64,000 nt of DNA from NCBI GenBank assembly GCA_963827085.1, contig CAWGZY010000003.1, positions 496,001-560,000 on the forward strand, written 5' to 3'. Below are positions 8,530 through 17,284 of the stretch, piece by piece; position 1 is the stretch's first letter, and the number at the start of each line of letters is the position of its first letter. Source of the stretch: JAGVPT01 sp963827085 (lineage in GTDB: Bacteria; Bacteroidota; Ignavibacteria; UBA10030; UBA8401). The notes below the pieces were generated by a model. It was not told the DNA's origin and did not search any database. It was given only the letters and a program-made list of their open reading frames with translations. The translations under genes and the position numbers were made by a program.

Positions 8530-9936
8530 TTAGTGCGCAGCTTTACCTTTTGGCAGCTCGTTCCACAATTGCGACATCACGTACGCGCCGATCAGCGCAA
8601 ACGGAATCGGCGCCCAATGCCAGGCTCCCCATCCCCAGTTTGTGGTGATATACCCAACACCCATTCCGACAAACGCACCGGCAAGATACTGCATTCCGTC
8701 AAAGAGTCCGGCAGCCGAAGCCGCGGCACGCTTTCCCCCGAAATCCATCGATGCCGCACCGCCGATCATTCCATGCGCGCCGTTGACAAAAAACGAGAGA
8801 AGCACGAGGCAGCACGCGGCGAAGATCGGACCGAAATTAAGAAGATCGGAAACGCCGAACAACGCGAGGACCACCGCCATCCCGATGAACCCGAAGGTAA
8901 TCACCGGCGCCCGTCGCCCACCGAAGGTTCTGTCGGAGGCGATGCCAAAAACAAAGCCGCCTGCGATCCCGGCCAGCGCAATACCCCACGTCGCAATGAT
9001 ATACGGAAGATACGTTGCAAACGCCGATTTGTTCGCGCCATAAAAATCGACAAAATATTTCGGCCACCATGCGTCGACAACGCTCCTGCGGACGAAGCCG
9101 ATCATCATCGAACCGAGAGCGATCATCCACATCAAACGGGAAGCAAAGACTTTCTTCATGACAAACGTGAGAGACGAGGGCTGGCTCTCATCTCCTTCAA
9201 TTTCATCGCCGGTGTCGAAGTCTCCCAATCCGGCATCCTTTGGAGAATTGTACATGAAGAAATAATTGATCACGAATAGCACCAGCACACATGCACCGGG
9301 TATCCAGAAGGCATACTGCCACGGCAGCACGAGAAGGATAAGCGGCACTCCCTGGAATGCCAGCAACAGCCCTATGCGAATCAGCACTCCGAAAATTCCG
9401 GCGAACGTCCCGCGCTCGCGAACGTGGAACCACTGCGCATTTACTTTCACAATCGACAGTGCGCCAAACGATTGGAAAAATCCGTTCATACCCCACACGA
9501 TGGCCATCAAGGTAAGAATCATTCCACCGGACAAACCGAACTTGAGGGCTGCCGGTGTCACGACGTGCCGCGCAAGTCCCGCTCCTTCCCACACCGCCGG
9601 ACTGGAAACGGCGAAGCTCGCCATGCCGAACAGCAAATTCATAAGAGCGACACCTATCGCACCGAACAGAAATGCTTTCTTGCCCCCTGTCCGGTCGGCA
9701 AACGGGCCGTTCAGAACAACCGAAAGCCCGTAGACCAACGGCATCAACGTTTCGAAAATACCCAGATCGGTGTTTTTCCATCCCAGTAAATCTGCCAGGG
9801 TCGGTGCAACCGCGGTGTAATTGTAGCGAGTCATGTAGAAAAAGGCATAGAGCAAACCAAGCGACATCCAATTGATGATGCGCTGCCTTCGAAACTCAGG
9901 AGTGACAAGAGGACGATCTAACGTGAAAGATTCCAC
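8530..9936 (-). CDS. MFS transporter of the organophosphate:phosphate antiporter (GlpT/UhpT) type
   Basis: A 468-residue inner-membrane transporter with about 12 hydrophobic segments. Family signs are the N-terminal LLYAFFYMTRYNYTAVAPTL stretch and the C-terminal NGAHGMIGGAASMDFGGKRA, followed by AGLFDGMQYLAGAFVGMGVG. These are features of the OPA branch that exchanges phosphorylated sugars or glycerol 3-phosphate for phosphate. A charged cytoplasmic loop (DTGDEIEGDESQPSS) separates the halves. The gene starts 29 bp after the transketolase stop on the same strand, so the two are probably one transcript; this favours a sugar-phosphate substrate. The precise substrate is inference. Confidence 0.85.
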   Translation of the reverse strand: MESFTLDRPLVTPEFRRQRIINWMSLGLLYAFFYMTRYNYTAVAPTLADLLGWKNTDLGIFETLMPLVYGLSVVLNGPFADRTGGKKAFLFGAIGVALMNLLFGMASFAVSSPAVWEGAGLARHVVTPAALKFGLSGGMILTLMAIVWGMNGFFQSFGALSIVKVNAQWFHVRERGTFAGIFGVLIRIGLLLAFQGVPLILLVLPWQYAFWIPGACVLVLFVINYFFMYNSPKDAGLGDFDTGDEIEGDESQPSSLTFVMKKVFASRLMWMIALGSMMIGFVRRSVVDAWWPKYFVDFYGANKSAFATYLPYIIATWGIALAGIAGGFVFGIASDRTFGGRRAPVITFGFIGMAVVLALFGVSDLLNFGPIFAACCLVLLSFFVNGAHGMIGGAASMDFGGKRAAASAAGLFDGMQYLAGAFVGMGVGYITTNWGWGAWHWAPIPFALIGAYVMSQLWNELPKGKAAH

Positions 9937-9965
9937 AAAGTTCTGTCGTCAGAATGATGAACAAA

Positions 9966-11969
9966 CTACCCGAGCATTTCTTCTGCCTTCTTTACAACGT
10001 TCTCTACGGTAAAACCGTACTCTTTGTAGAGAATTTCAAACGGAGCCGATGCTCCAAATTTCGTCATACCTATGACGATTCCCTCATCGCCGACGTACTT
10101 GTTCCAGCCCATCGGAACGCCTGCTTCCACCGCGATCCGTTTTTTTATCGACGGGGTCAGAATGCTCTCGCGGTATTCTTTTGTTTGCCGTTCAAACAAT
10201 TCCCACGACGGCATGCTTACAACGCGCACGGCACAACCTTTTTCCGAAAGTTGCTCGTATGCGCCGATGACACACTGGACTTCCGAACCGGTGCCGATGA
10301 GAATAATTTCCGGCTTCGATGAACTTTCAGCGAGCGTGTATGCGCCCTTCCAGAAATTATCAGCCGCAGCATACGCGGTCCGGTCAATTGTCGGGACTTT
10401 TTGCCTCGTGAGCGCGAGAGCAACCGGTCCGCTGCGGTGTTCAACAGCATACTTCCATGCTTCCGCAGTTTCGCTGGCATCCGCCGGGCGAAGCAATGTC
10501 ATGTTTGGAATAGCCCGGAGAGATGCAAGCTGTTCAATCGGCTGATGCGTCGGCCCGTCTTCCCCGAGGCCAATGCTGTCGTGAGTGAAGACATAGATCG
10601 GACGGACACCCATGAGCGCGGCGAGGCGAATCGGGGGCCGCATGTAATCCGAAAAAATCAAAAATGTGCCGCCGTATGGAATGATACCGTCGGTCAGAGC
10701 CAGGCCGTTGAGAATGGAACCCATCGCATGTTCCCTGACTCCAAAGTGAAAATTCCTTCCGTCGTAACTCCCCGGCTGAAATTCAGGATAATTTTTCAAG
10801 AACGTATTATTTGATGGACGCAAGTCAGCAGATCCCCCGATCAGTCCGGGGAGATGAGGTGCAACGGCATTCAGAACTTTGCCGGACGCTTCACGCGTTG
10901 CCATGGGTCCGGTTTCGGGGCCAAATTTGGGAAGTGCATTCTTCCACTCCTCCCCCAGTTTCCCTTGCCGTACACCCTCTAGTTCTGCGGCGACATCGGG
11001 ACGCGCTTTCTTATATTCAGAAAATTTTTTTTGCCATTCTTCTTCCGCGGCTTTTCCCTTCACGGCCGCTTTTCTAAAATGTTCGAGAGCTGCCGGGGGG
11101 ATGAAAAATTTTTTTTCCGGATCCCACCCGTATGCCTTCTTTGTCAGCTTCACTTCTTCTTCGCCGAGGGGCGTGCCGTGAACTTCGCCGGTGTCGTGTT
11201 TATTGGGGCTGCCGTAACCGATATGAGTTCTCACGGCAACGATCGATGGACGGTCCGTTACCTTCTGTGCCTCCCGAATCGCCGCATCGATAGCTTCGAT
11301 ATCGTTACCGTCTGCAACAGACTGCACATGCCAGCCGTACGCTTCGAAGCGTTTCATGCGGTCCTCGGTGAACGCGGAGTCCGTGGATCCGTCGATGCTG
11401 ATGTGGTTGTCGTCGTACAAATAAATGATGTTCCCGAGCTTCAAATGGCCGGCAAGCGATGCCGCTTCCGACGAGACACCTTCCATTAAATCACCGTCGC
11501 TGACGATGCCGTAAATACGATAATCTACGACCTCAAAGTTCGGCCGGTTATACCGCGCAGCCATGTATCGCTCTCCGATTGCCATGCCAACGCCATTGGC
11601 AAAACCCTGGCCGAGCGGACCGGTTGTGGTTTCGATTCCGGCTGCCAAATGATATTCCGGGTGGCCTGGAGTTTTGCTTCCGAACTGTCGGAAATTTTTT
11701 AAATCGTCGAGCGAAACGTCGTAGCCGGTAAGGTGAAGGAGACTGTACAATAACATCGAGCCATGACCTGCCGACAACACAAACCGGTCGCGGTTTTGCC
11801 ACTGCGGATGAGCGGGATGATGTTTCAAAAACCGGGACCAGAGAACGTATGCCATTGGAGCCGCACCCATAGGCATTCCGGGGTGGCCGCAATTAGCTTT
11901 TTGCACACCGTCGATGGCAAGCGTCCTGATCGTATTGATGCACAATTGGTCTAAATCATTATTATCCAC
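9966..11969 (-). CDS. tkt: Transketolase
   Basis: Thiamine-diphosphate enzyme of the non-oxidative pentose phosphate pathway, moving two-carbon units between ketose and aldose phosphates. I choose GTG at 11969 as start: GGGAG sits five bases upstream, whereas the longer frame start at 12005 lacks a ribosome site and adds residues not seen in the family. This gives 667 residues, the usual length. Visible motifs are CGHPGMPMGAAPMAYVLW near the N-terminus, the TPP/metal motif SDGDLMEGVSSEAASLAGHL, the pyrimidine-domain GVREHAMGSILNGLAL, THDSIGLGEDGPTHQPIEQL, and the C-terminal EAGVPMGWNKYVG and FGASAPFEIL. An OPA-type transporter follows in the same direction. Confidence 0.96.
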   Translation of the reverse strand: MDNNDLDQLCINTIRTLAIDGVQKANCGHPGMPMGAAPMAYVLWSRFLKHHPAHPQWQNRDRFVLSAGHGSMLLYSLLHLTGYDVSLDDLKNFRQFGSKTPGHPEYHLAAGIETTTGPLGQGFANGVGMAIGERYMAARYNRPNFEVVDYRIYGIVSDGDLMEGVSSEAASLAGHLKLGNIIYLYDDNHISIDGSTDSAFTEDRMKRFEAYGWHVQSVADGNDIEAIDAAIREAQKVTDRPSIVAVRTHIGYGSPNKHDTGEVHGTPLGEEEVKLTKKAYGWDPEKKFFIPPAALEHFRKAAVKGKAAEEEWQKKFSEYKKARPDVAAELEGVRQGKLGEEWKNALPKFGPETGPMATREASGKVLNAVAPHLPGLIGGSADLRPSNNTFLKNYPEFQPGSYDGRNFHFGVREHAMGSILNGLALTDGIIPYGGTFLIFSDYMRPPIRLAALMGVRPIYVFTHDSIGLGEDGPTHQPIEQLASLRAIPNMTLLRPADASETAEAWKYAVEHRSGPVALALTRQKVPTIDRTAYAAADNFWKGAYTLAESSSKPEIILIGTGSEVQCVIGAYEQLSEKGCAVRVVSMPSWELFERQTKEYRESILTPSIKKRIAVEAGVPMGWNKYVGDEGIVIGMTKFGASAPFEILYKEYGFTVENVVKKAEEMLG

Positions 11970-12227
11970 GTAAACTCCCAAAGTAAATTGAACAGTGAGC
12001 GACACGAAAGACTCGCCTTCCTGCGAAGGATTCCCGAAGAGAAGACTTCATGAAAGAGTAGATTTTTTTTCAGAAGAAAGATAGGCAAAAAATATAAAAA
12101 GTAAAAGGAGGCCGGAAGATAATCAGTTCGTCAATTACGTACATTCTTGAGAATCCAAAACAGCCGCTGCGGTCATCAACAAATCTTTTCGGGCGGATGC
12201 GGTGTGCACAGGAGGGTTGACAAAAAA

Positions 12228-12890
12228 TTATTCTTTATCTCTTATCAGCTCGTGCTCGATCGCATATCGCACAAGATGTGCAACATCGTGAACCCCTATT
12301 TTGTGCATAATATTCGTGCGATGCGTGTCGATCGTTCTGGAGCTGATGAATAGTTTCTGTGCGATTTGCTGGTTGGTGAATCCTCGTGAAACGAGCTCGA
12401 GGATTTCTTTCTCGCGGGCCGTCAGAAGCACAGACGGCGGCTGGGATGTTTTCGGCTGTTCCCCTTTGCCCAGGAATCCCTTCACGATGACTTCATTGAT
12501 GCGCGGGCTGAAAGCTTTTTCGCCTTTTAAAACAGAGCGTATCGCTGAAATAAGCTCTTCTTTTTCAGCGCTCTTGAGCAGGTATCCTTCCGCTCCGAAC
12601 TCGAGCGCCTGATGCAGGTATTCTTCCTGTTCGTACGCCGTCAAGATAAGAACATGAGTCCCGGGAAAGTCCTTGCGGACGAGCTTTGCAACTTCGAACC
12701 CCGAAATCAGCGGAATGAAAAGGTCAAGAATAATCACATCGGGCCGGAACTCTTTCACTTTGAGCAGAGCTTCCTCGCCGTCCTCTGCCTCTCCGACGAC
12801 GACAAAGTCATCCACCTCTTTTAACTGGTTCCGTATCCCAAATCGTGCAAGGGGATGGTCGTCAACAACCAGAATCTGTATCTTCTTCAT
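12228..12890 (-). CDS. NarL/FixJ-family response regulator (first of a tandem pair)
   Basis: A 220-residue two-component response regulator. The receiver domain (residues 1-120) has the acidic pair D10-D11, phospho-acceptor D56 in VIILDLFIP, and K106 in YLLKSAEKEE. A LuxR-type helix-turn-helix follows from about residue 152: LTAREKEILELVSRGFTNQQ, then a recognition helix with SSRTIDTHRTNIMHK. It lies 93 bp downstream of a close paralogue with the same design, and no sensor kinase is adjacent. Both may answer to a kinase elsewhere. The spacer between this gene and transketolase shows no strong signal. Confidence 0.93.
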   Translation of the reverse strand: MKKIQILVVDDHPLARFGIRNQLKEVDDFVVVGEAEDGEEALLKVKEFRPDVIILDLFIPLISGFEVAKLVRKDFPGTHVLILTAYEQEEYLHQALEFGAEGYLLKSAEKEELISAIRSVLKGEKAFSPRINEVIVKGFLGKGEQPKTSQPPSVLLTAREKEILELVSRGFTNQQIAQKLFISSRTIDTHRTNIMHKIGVHDVAHLVRYAIEHELIRDKE

Positions 12891-12983
12891 TACCGGTACT
12901 ATCGGTCAAGGCTGTAATTGTTGAACCGTGTTGTGAAGCGAGTCGGTATTATTGTAAAAAATATTTTCGGGACGCGGCTGGCG

Positions 12984-13649
12984 TCATTCTTTCGACTGCA
13001 CGATGCCTTTGTCGATGGCATAGCGTACAAGGTTTGCTACATCGTGGATGTTCAATTTCTGCATGATGTTCGTGCGATGGGTATCAACCGTCCGCGCGCT
13101 GATAAAAAGTTTCTCGGCAATTTGCTGATTTGTCAGCCCGTCCGCGACGAGTATAAGAATTTCTTTTTCCCGCTTCGTGAGGATATCGCCGTCGGAAAGA
13201 GGGAGGATTCTTTGCCCCTCCGCTTTTCGAATGAAGTTTTCGACGATAAGTTTTGAGATGCCGGGACTGAAGAATTTCTCTCCCTTCATCACGGCACGCA
13301 CCGCTTCAATCAACTGCTCTTTCTCAACACTCTTCAGAACATACCCTCCCGCTCCGGAACGGATAATCTGGTAGACGTAGTCCTCGTTTTCAAATCCGGT
13401 CAGGATCAACACGCGGGTGGACGGGTATTTCTTTTTTAACAGCTTCGTCGCCTCAATGCCGGATATTCCCGGCATAAAAATGTCCATGATAACGAGGTCC
13501 GGTCCCAGCACTTTGGTCTTTGCAATAGCGTCTTCACCGTCTTCCGCCTCTCCAACGACGACGAATTCGTCGTAGGATTTCAATTGGTTGATGACGCCAA
13601 AGCGTACAAGCGGATGGTCATCGACAACAAGGATTTTGATTTTCTTCAT
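12984..13649 (-). CDS. NarL/FixJ-family response regulator (second of a tandem pair)
   Basis: A 221-residue paralogue of the gene at 12228-12890. The receiver keeps D10-D11, phospho-acceptor D56 in LVIMDIFMPGISG, and K106 in YVLKSVEKEQ. The LuxR-type DNA-binding domain reads LTKREKEILILVADGLTNQQ with the helix SARTVDTHRTNIMQK. The two paralogues agree in nearly all recognition-helix residues, so they may bind similar sites. It is transcribed first of the pair. A local gene duplication is the simplest origin. Confidence 0.93.
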   Translation of the reverse strand: MKKIKILVVDDHPLVRFGVINQLKSYDEFVVVGEAEDGEDAIAKTKVLGPDLVIMDIFMPGISGIEATKLLKKKYPSTRVLILTGFENEDYVYQIIRSGAGGYVLKSVEKEQLIEAVRAVMKGEKFFSPGISKLIVENFIRKAEGQRILPLSDGDILTKREKEILILVADGLTNQQIAEKLFISARTVDTHRTNIMQKLNIHDVANLVRYAIDKGIVQSKE

Positions 13650-13898
13650 GGAATGTTGGCCGGACTTGGGAAATGGCAGAATTCCTTCCCGCTCTTACTC
13701 GGTCTCTCTTCGTAAATGTATGAACTATAAGTGGAATTGTCAATTGCAGCCGAGTGATGCCATCTCTCTGAGGCTTTGGAATAGTGTTCTGTCGATGCGT
13801 TGCAGAAAATCAATGAACCCGGTAATAGGTTCACTCCCCAAATCTATGCTGGTTGGACAATAAGCTCATAAAAATAAAGAATTTATTCGAGGAGTTAA

Positions 13899-14657
13899 TC
13901 AGATACTTTCGCAGTCATCTTCGGGAATCCAGCCGACTTTCCCGTCGGCAAGGCGGATTTTGCGCCAATGATTGACACTGTCCAGCACCTGGACACGAAG
14001 ACCTTTGTGAAGGACGAAAAGGTCGTTCCCTTTGCTATCGGGTGCCGCTTTAATGTTTGCCACGTCGCTCATGACAATTGCAAACTCGGTATTCGATTCT
14101 TTGTAGGCTTGTACACCGTACCCTATCATCGTTAGGATGAGAGCTGTCGAAAAGACAAGCCCCCCGAACATCGAGAGCCTTTTCTGAGTGTATGTTCTCG
14201 CGAAAAGAAAAATTGCAAACGCTGCCAGGGTCAGGATGAAAAATGAATAGACAATCCATCCCATCGTCGACAGCGAAAACAACGCGAGCATCGTATCGGC
14301 CCAGCGGTACACAAAAAGCCGCGGTACCGCATCAATTTTGTCGACGACCTGAAGATTTGCCAGCTGGAGGTTGAACTGCACATCCTCGTCACGGGGAAGA
14401 AACTGCCTGGCGCGTTCGTAATTCAGGATTGCTTTTTGAATGTTGCCGCTCTTGTAATAGGCATTCCCCAGGTTAAAATAGAGCGCGCCACTCTCAAAAC
14501 CGCTCTGGACAATCTTCTCGTATTGGGTGATTGCGTCCGGATATTTTGCCTGAAGGTAAAGTTGATTCGCTTGCTCGAACGTCTGTGCTGCCTCATCCGC
14601 ATAAGAAATGCCTGCGAAGACAAATGAAAGAAGGAACATTGTGAAAAATCGTTTCAC
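13899..14657 (-). CDS. batE: BatE: TPR and SH3-domain membrane protein of the Bat operon
   Basis: The last gene of the Bat (Bacteroides aerotolerance) operon. The 252-residue protein has a signal peptide (MKRFFTMFLLSFVFAGISYA), two or three TPR units (ANQLYLQAKYPDAITQYEKI; ALYFNLGNAYYKSGNIQKAI), two hydrophobic membrane segments around residues 125-185, and a C-terminal bacterial SH3-like domain (NIKAAPDSKGNDLFVLHKGL ... WRKIRLADGKVGWI). Its ATG overlaps the batD stop by four bases (ATGA), so translation is coupled. The biochemical role of Bat proteins is not settled; envelope-stress and oxygen tolerance have been proposed for the family. Confidence 0.85.
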   Translation of the reverse strand: MKRFFTMFLLSFVFAGISYADEAAQTFEQANQLYLQAKYPDAITQYEKIVQSGFESGALYFNLGNAYYKSGNIQKAILNYERARQFLPRDEDVQFNLQLANLQVVDKIDAVPRLFVYRWADTMLALFSLSTMGWIVYSFFILTLAAFAIFLFARTYTQKRLSMFGGLVFSTALILTMIGYGVQAYKESNTEFAIVMSDVANIKAAPDSKGNDLFVLHKGLRVQVLDSVNHWRKIRLADGKVGWIPEDDCESI

Positions 14658-16513
14658 TTGCTCAACTCCTTCTCCGTCGAAATAATGACGTTGCTCGCCA
14701 TTTCATAGATTTTGCTTTTTTCTTCCTGCCTGGAGCTTGCCGGAGCGAATCGGGCAAACTCGCATGCTTCGAGACATTCCTTCAAGCGCGCGACGACGTC
14801 AACCGAGATCGGCTTTCCTTCCAGTTGTTTCATGACATTTTCGATAGAAAGCTCCGCTCTGTCAATGGAAAGCTTGTCCGAAACGTATGCCCAGAGCGCA
14901 CGAGAGATTTCTGCATAAAATGCTTCTGAGTTCTCCGAGCTCAATAATACTTTCGCTTCCTTTAATTTTTTCGATGCGGTCTTCATTGCTTTACGGGACC
15001 GGAACGATGCGACATCCGATAATTCCTTTAACGTCCTTTGCCGGTATGCTGCAAGTCCAACGAATGCAAGCAGCGGCAATACCGTGATGATTGCCAGCGT
15101 AGAGAGGGGAACGACGTCCCCTCCCTTTCTGCGGAATGAACCGGAGTTTGTCTTGATGAAGCGAATATCCTGGCTTAACAGCTTCACATCCTCCTTCGAA
15201 ATCCCCGAGGCAATTTGCGGCGCCTCGGCACTTCCTTTTTCAACCGTGAGATCTATGGCTCCCGATTTAAGAGCGACGTATTTGCCTTTCGAAGGATCGA
15301 AATATGAAAACTCCAGAGGGGGAATCCTTTTTTGTCCGGGATAACGGGGAACGAGGAGCCACTCAAACGTCTTCGAACCGTTCACAACATTGGTGTTCCG
15401 GTCGATCGTTTCATTAACCTTCGGGTCGTATTTTTCGAAATCGTTGGAAATTTCAATATTGGGGGCCTCGAGAATTTTGATATTGCCGGAACCGCCGATC
15501 GTCGCTTTCAGCGACAGCGGCTCGTTTGTTTTTACCGTCGTGCTGCTAATGCTCGTGTTCAAATTAAATTTTCCTACGGCACCTTTGAAAGATGTTGGTA
15601 CGTCATTTTTCGGCAATGGGAGCACGGTAATCTTTACTGCAGGGCTCTTAATATTGACATTCGAGGTCGCAACATTGTTGAAAAATGGATCATTGAAAAA
15701 CTGGTCGAAGAAATCGTTCGAACGTTTGCGATTCTGCATTTGCACTTGGCATACAATTTCCAGCGGATTAATCTCAAGCGTACCGGACTGAGTCGGAAAG
15801 AGCGCAACCTTCTTCAATAATCCGGATTGGTATTGTTTCCCGTTCACCACTTCGGTTGTCAAGGATACTTGTTGCGGCACTGTGAGCTCTTCTCCCCAAA
15901 ATCCCGTCATCGCAGGAAGCTTCTCGATCGTATAGTTCGTGATCCGAACCCTTGTGTAAACTTTAAACGTTACGGTGACCTGCTCTCCAAGGTACACACG
16001 CGAACGGTCGACGGTCGCGCGCAGAAAAAGATTGTCACCGACCTGGACATTTGAATCGGCAGACTGGCCCGATGCCGCAGACTGCTTCGGCTTGGCCGCG
16101 CCTTTGACCACAGTGATTTCTATCGGCTGCGAAGAGTATTGTTTCCCTCCCGTTTCAGTAGTCGCAGCACCGAGTGTAAATTTCCCCGCCTCACGAGGCT
16201 GCAGAACATAACTGTACGTCACCGAAGACGAAACAGAGCCGTTGACAATTTGCACGCTCGATGACTGGTTAGGGCCGGAAAGCACCATGAACTTGCTGAG
16301 GTCGGGCAATTTGGGAATACTTCCCCCTCCCATGCCTCCACCGTTCAGCGTCAGTTCTAAAGTGAACTGTTCATCGACAGCGACAGTGTTCTTATCGACC
16401 GATGCCGTAAACGAAACATTCTGTGCTGAAAGTAAGAGTGGAACGATCAAAATCATCGCTCCGATAGTCGCTAAACGACTTTCCACTTTTAACTTTTCAC
16501 TTTTCACTGTCAA
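14654..16513 (-). CDS. batD: BatD: large exported membrane protein of the Bat operon
   Basis: A 619-residue BatD-family protein: a signal sequence, a long periplasmic beta-rich part (SFTASVDKNTVAVDEQFTLE and repeated similar Ig-like blocks), one membrane segment near residue 480 (LAIITVLPLLAFVGLAAY) and a cytoplasmic helical tail. The frame opens with TTG directly after the batC TAG. Codons 2-12 of that reading lie in a heptanucleotide repeat (16484-16518), giving the odd TVKSEKLKVES start. An internal ATG at 16456 (MILIVPLLLSAQ) would give a shorter leader. I keep the TTG start because it keeps a basic residue before the hydrophobic core, but the start is uncertain. Confidence 0.85.
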   Translation of the reverse strand: MTVKSEKLKVESRLATIGAMILIVPLLLSAQNVSFTASVDKNTVAVDEQFTLELTLNGGGMGGGSIPKLPDLSKFMVLSGPNQSSSVQIVNGSVSSSVTYSYVLQPREAGKFTLGAATTETGGKQYSSQPIEITVVKGAAKPKQSAASGQSADSNVQVGDNLFLRATVDRSRVYLGEQVTVTFKVYTRVRITNYTIEKLPAMTGFWGEELTVPQQVSLTTEVVNGKQYQSGLLKKVALFPTQSGTLEINPLEIVCQVQMQNRKRSNDFFDQFFNDPFFNNVATSNVNIKSPAVKITVLPLPKNDVPTSFKGAVGKFNLNTSISSTTVKTNEPLSLKATIGGSGNIKILEAPNIEISNDFEKYDPKVNETIDRNTNVVNGSKTFEWLLVPRYPGQKRIPPLEFSYFDPSKGKYVALKSGAIDLTVEKGSAEAPQIASGISKEDVKLLSQDIRFIKTNSGSFRRKGGDVVPLSTLAIITVLPLLAFVGLAAYRQRTLKELSDVASFRSRKAMKTASKKLKEAKVLLSSENSEAFYAEISRALWAYVSDKLSIDRAELSIENVMKQLEGKPISVDVVARLKECLEACEFARFAPASSRQEEKSKIYEMASNVIISTEKELSK

Positions 16514-16518
16514 CTACC
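16484..16518. repeat. Heptanucleotide tandem repeat at the batC/batD junction
   Basis: Five consecutive 7-mers: CACTTTT, AACTTTT, CACTTTT, CACTGTC, AACTACC. The array spans the batC stop codon and the first codons of batD. Confidence 0.7.
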
Positions 16519-17233
16519 AATCTTTCTCTACATTGCCCTTCACAACCTGTTTCTTATGAAGCTGTTTCTGAACATTTTTCTCATCGTTCTTCAACGCATC
16601 GAGAATCCGTTCAGCATCTGCACGAGACATCTGCTTTTCTTGCTGTTGTTGCTTCTGCTGCTGTTGTTGATCTTGCTTTTTCTGATCTTGCTTGTTTTGG
16701 TCCTGCTTGTCTTTGTCCTGCTGTTTCTTCTGCTGATCTTTCTGCTGGTTCTTATCGTTTTTGTTTTGCTTGTTCTGCTGTTGTTTCTGCTGCTCCTTTT
16801 GCCTCATCATCTCCTCGGCGTAGGCGAGGTTATACTTCGTTTCTTCGTCCCCGGGATTGAGCTTCAAGGAACGTTTGTATTCATCAATGCTTTCTTGATA
16901 ATTTTTTTGTTCAAGATGTACATTGCCGATGTTATGGTGAAGCTGAGCTTGAACTTTCGGAACGGTTGTTTTTGTAAGAGCATTCTGATAATTCTGGACA
17001 GCCTCATCATACCGCTGCTGCTTGTACAACGCGTCGCCCAGGTCGAAGTATCCCTGCATCACCTGGTTGTCTTTTTCCAATGATTTCCTGTACTCAGCTT
17101 CGGCATCGGCAAATTTTTGATCTTTGTACAACGCATTGCCGTCGCTGATGTGCGACCGGACGCTCTGAGCTGCTGCAAGCGAACTCAGGCATACAGCCAG
17201 AAAAAGTAATTTAATGAAAAAACCGGATTTCAT
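16514..17233 (-). CDS. batC: BatC: TPR protein with Q/K-rich tract
   Basis: A 239-residue exported TPR protein of the Bat operon. A signal peptide (MKSGFFIKLLFLAVCLSSLA) is followed by three TPR units (YFDLGDALYKQQRYDEAVQN; LHHNIGNVHLEQKNYQESID), then a low-complexity tract of Gln, Lys, Asp and Asn from about residue 145 to 200. It ends in the conserved BatC tail MSRADAERILDALKNDEKNV. The tract is coded by repeated CAG/CAA/AAG-type codons and makes a long leucine-rich frame on the other strand, which is not a gene. Confidence 0.87.
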   Translation of the reverse strand: MKSGFFIKLLFLAVCLSSLAAAQSVRSHISDGNALYKDQKFADAEAEYRKSLEKDNQVMQGYFDLGDALYKQQRYDEAVQNYQNALTKTTVPKVQAQLHHNIGNVHLEQKNYQESIDEYKRSLKLNPGDEETKYNLAYAEEMMRQKEQQKQQQNKQNKNDKNQQKDQQKKQQDKDKQDQNKQDQKKQDQQQQQKQQQQEKQMSRADAERILDALKNDEKNVQKQLHKKQVVKGNVEKDW

Positions 17234-17256
17234 CGAATTTGGTGCGAAGTTCCTGG

Positions 17257-17284
17257 ACCTATGTTAATTGTTAATTGCTCATTG
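17257..17284. repeat. Heptanucleotide tandem repeat at the batB/batC junction
   Basis: TTAATTG, TTAATTG, CTCATTG in 7-bp phase, preceded by the related ACCTATG. It crosses the batB stop codon. Confidence 0.6.

Noticed and set aside
8512..9279. 255-codon frame on the plus strand
   Set aside because: Antisense to a well-supported transporter with intact membrane segments; composition is basic and unlike a protein family.
16556..17083. Long leucine-rich open frame on the plus strand
   Set aside because: It is the antisense reading of the Q/K-rich tract of batC; the composition is an artefact of repeated CAG/AAG-type codons.
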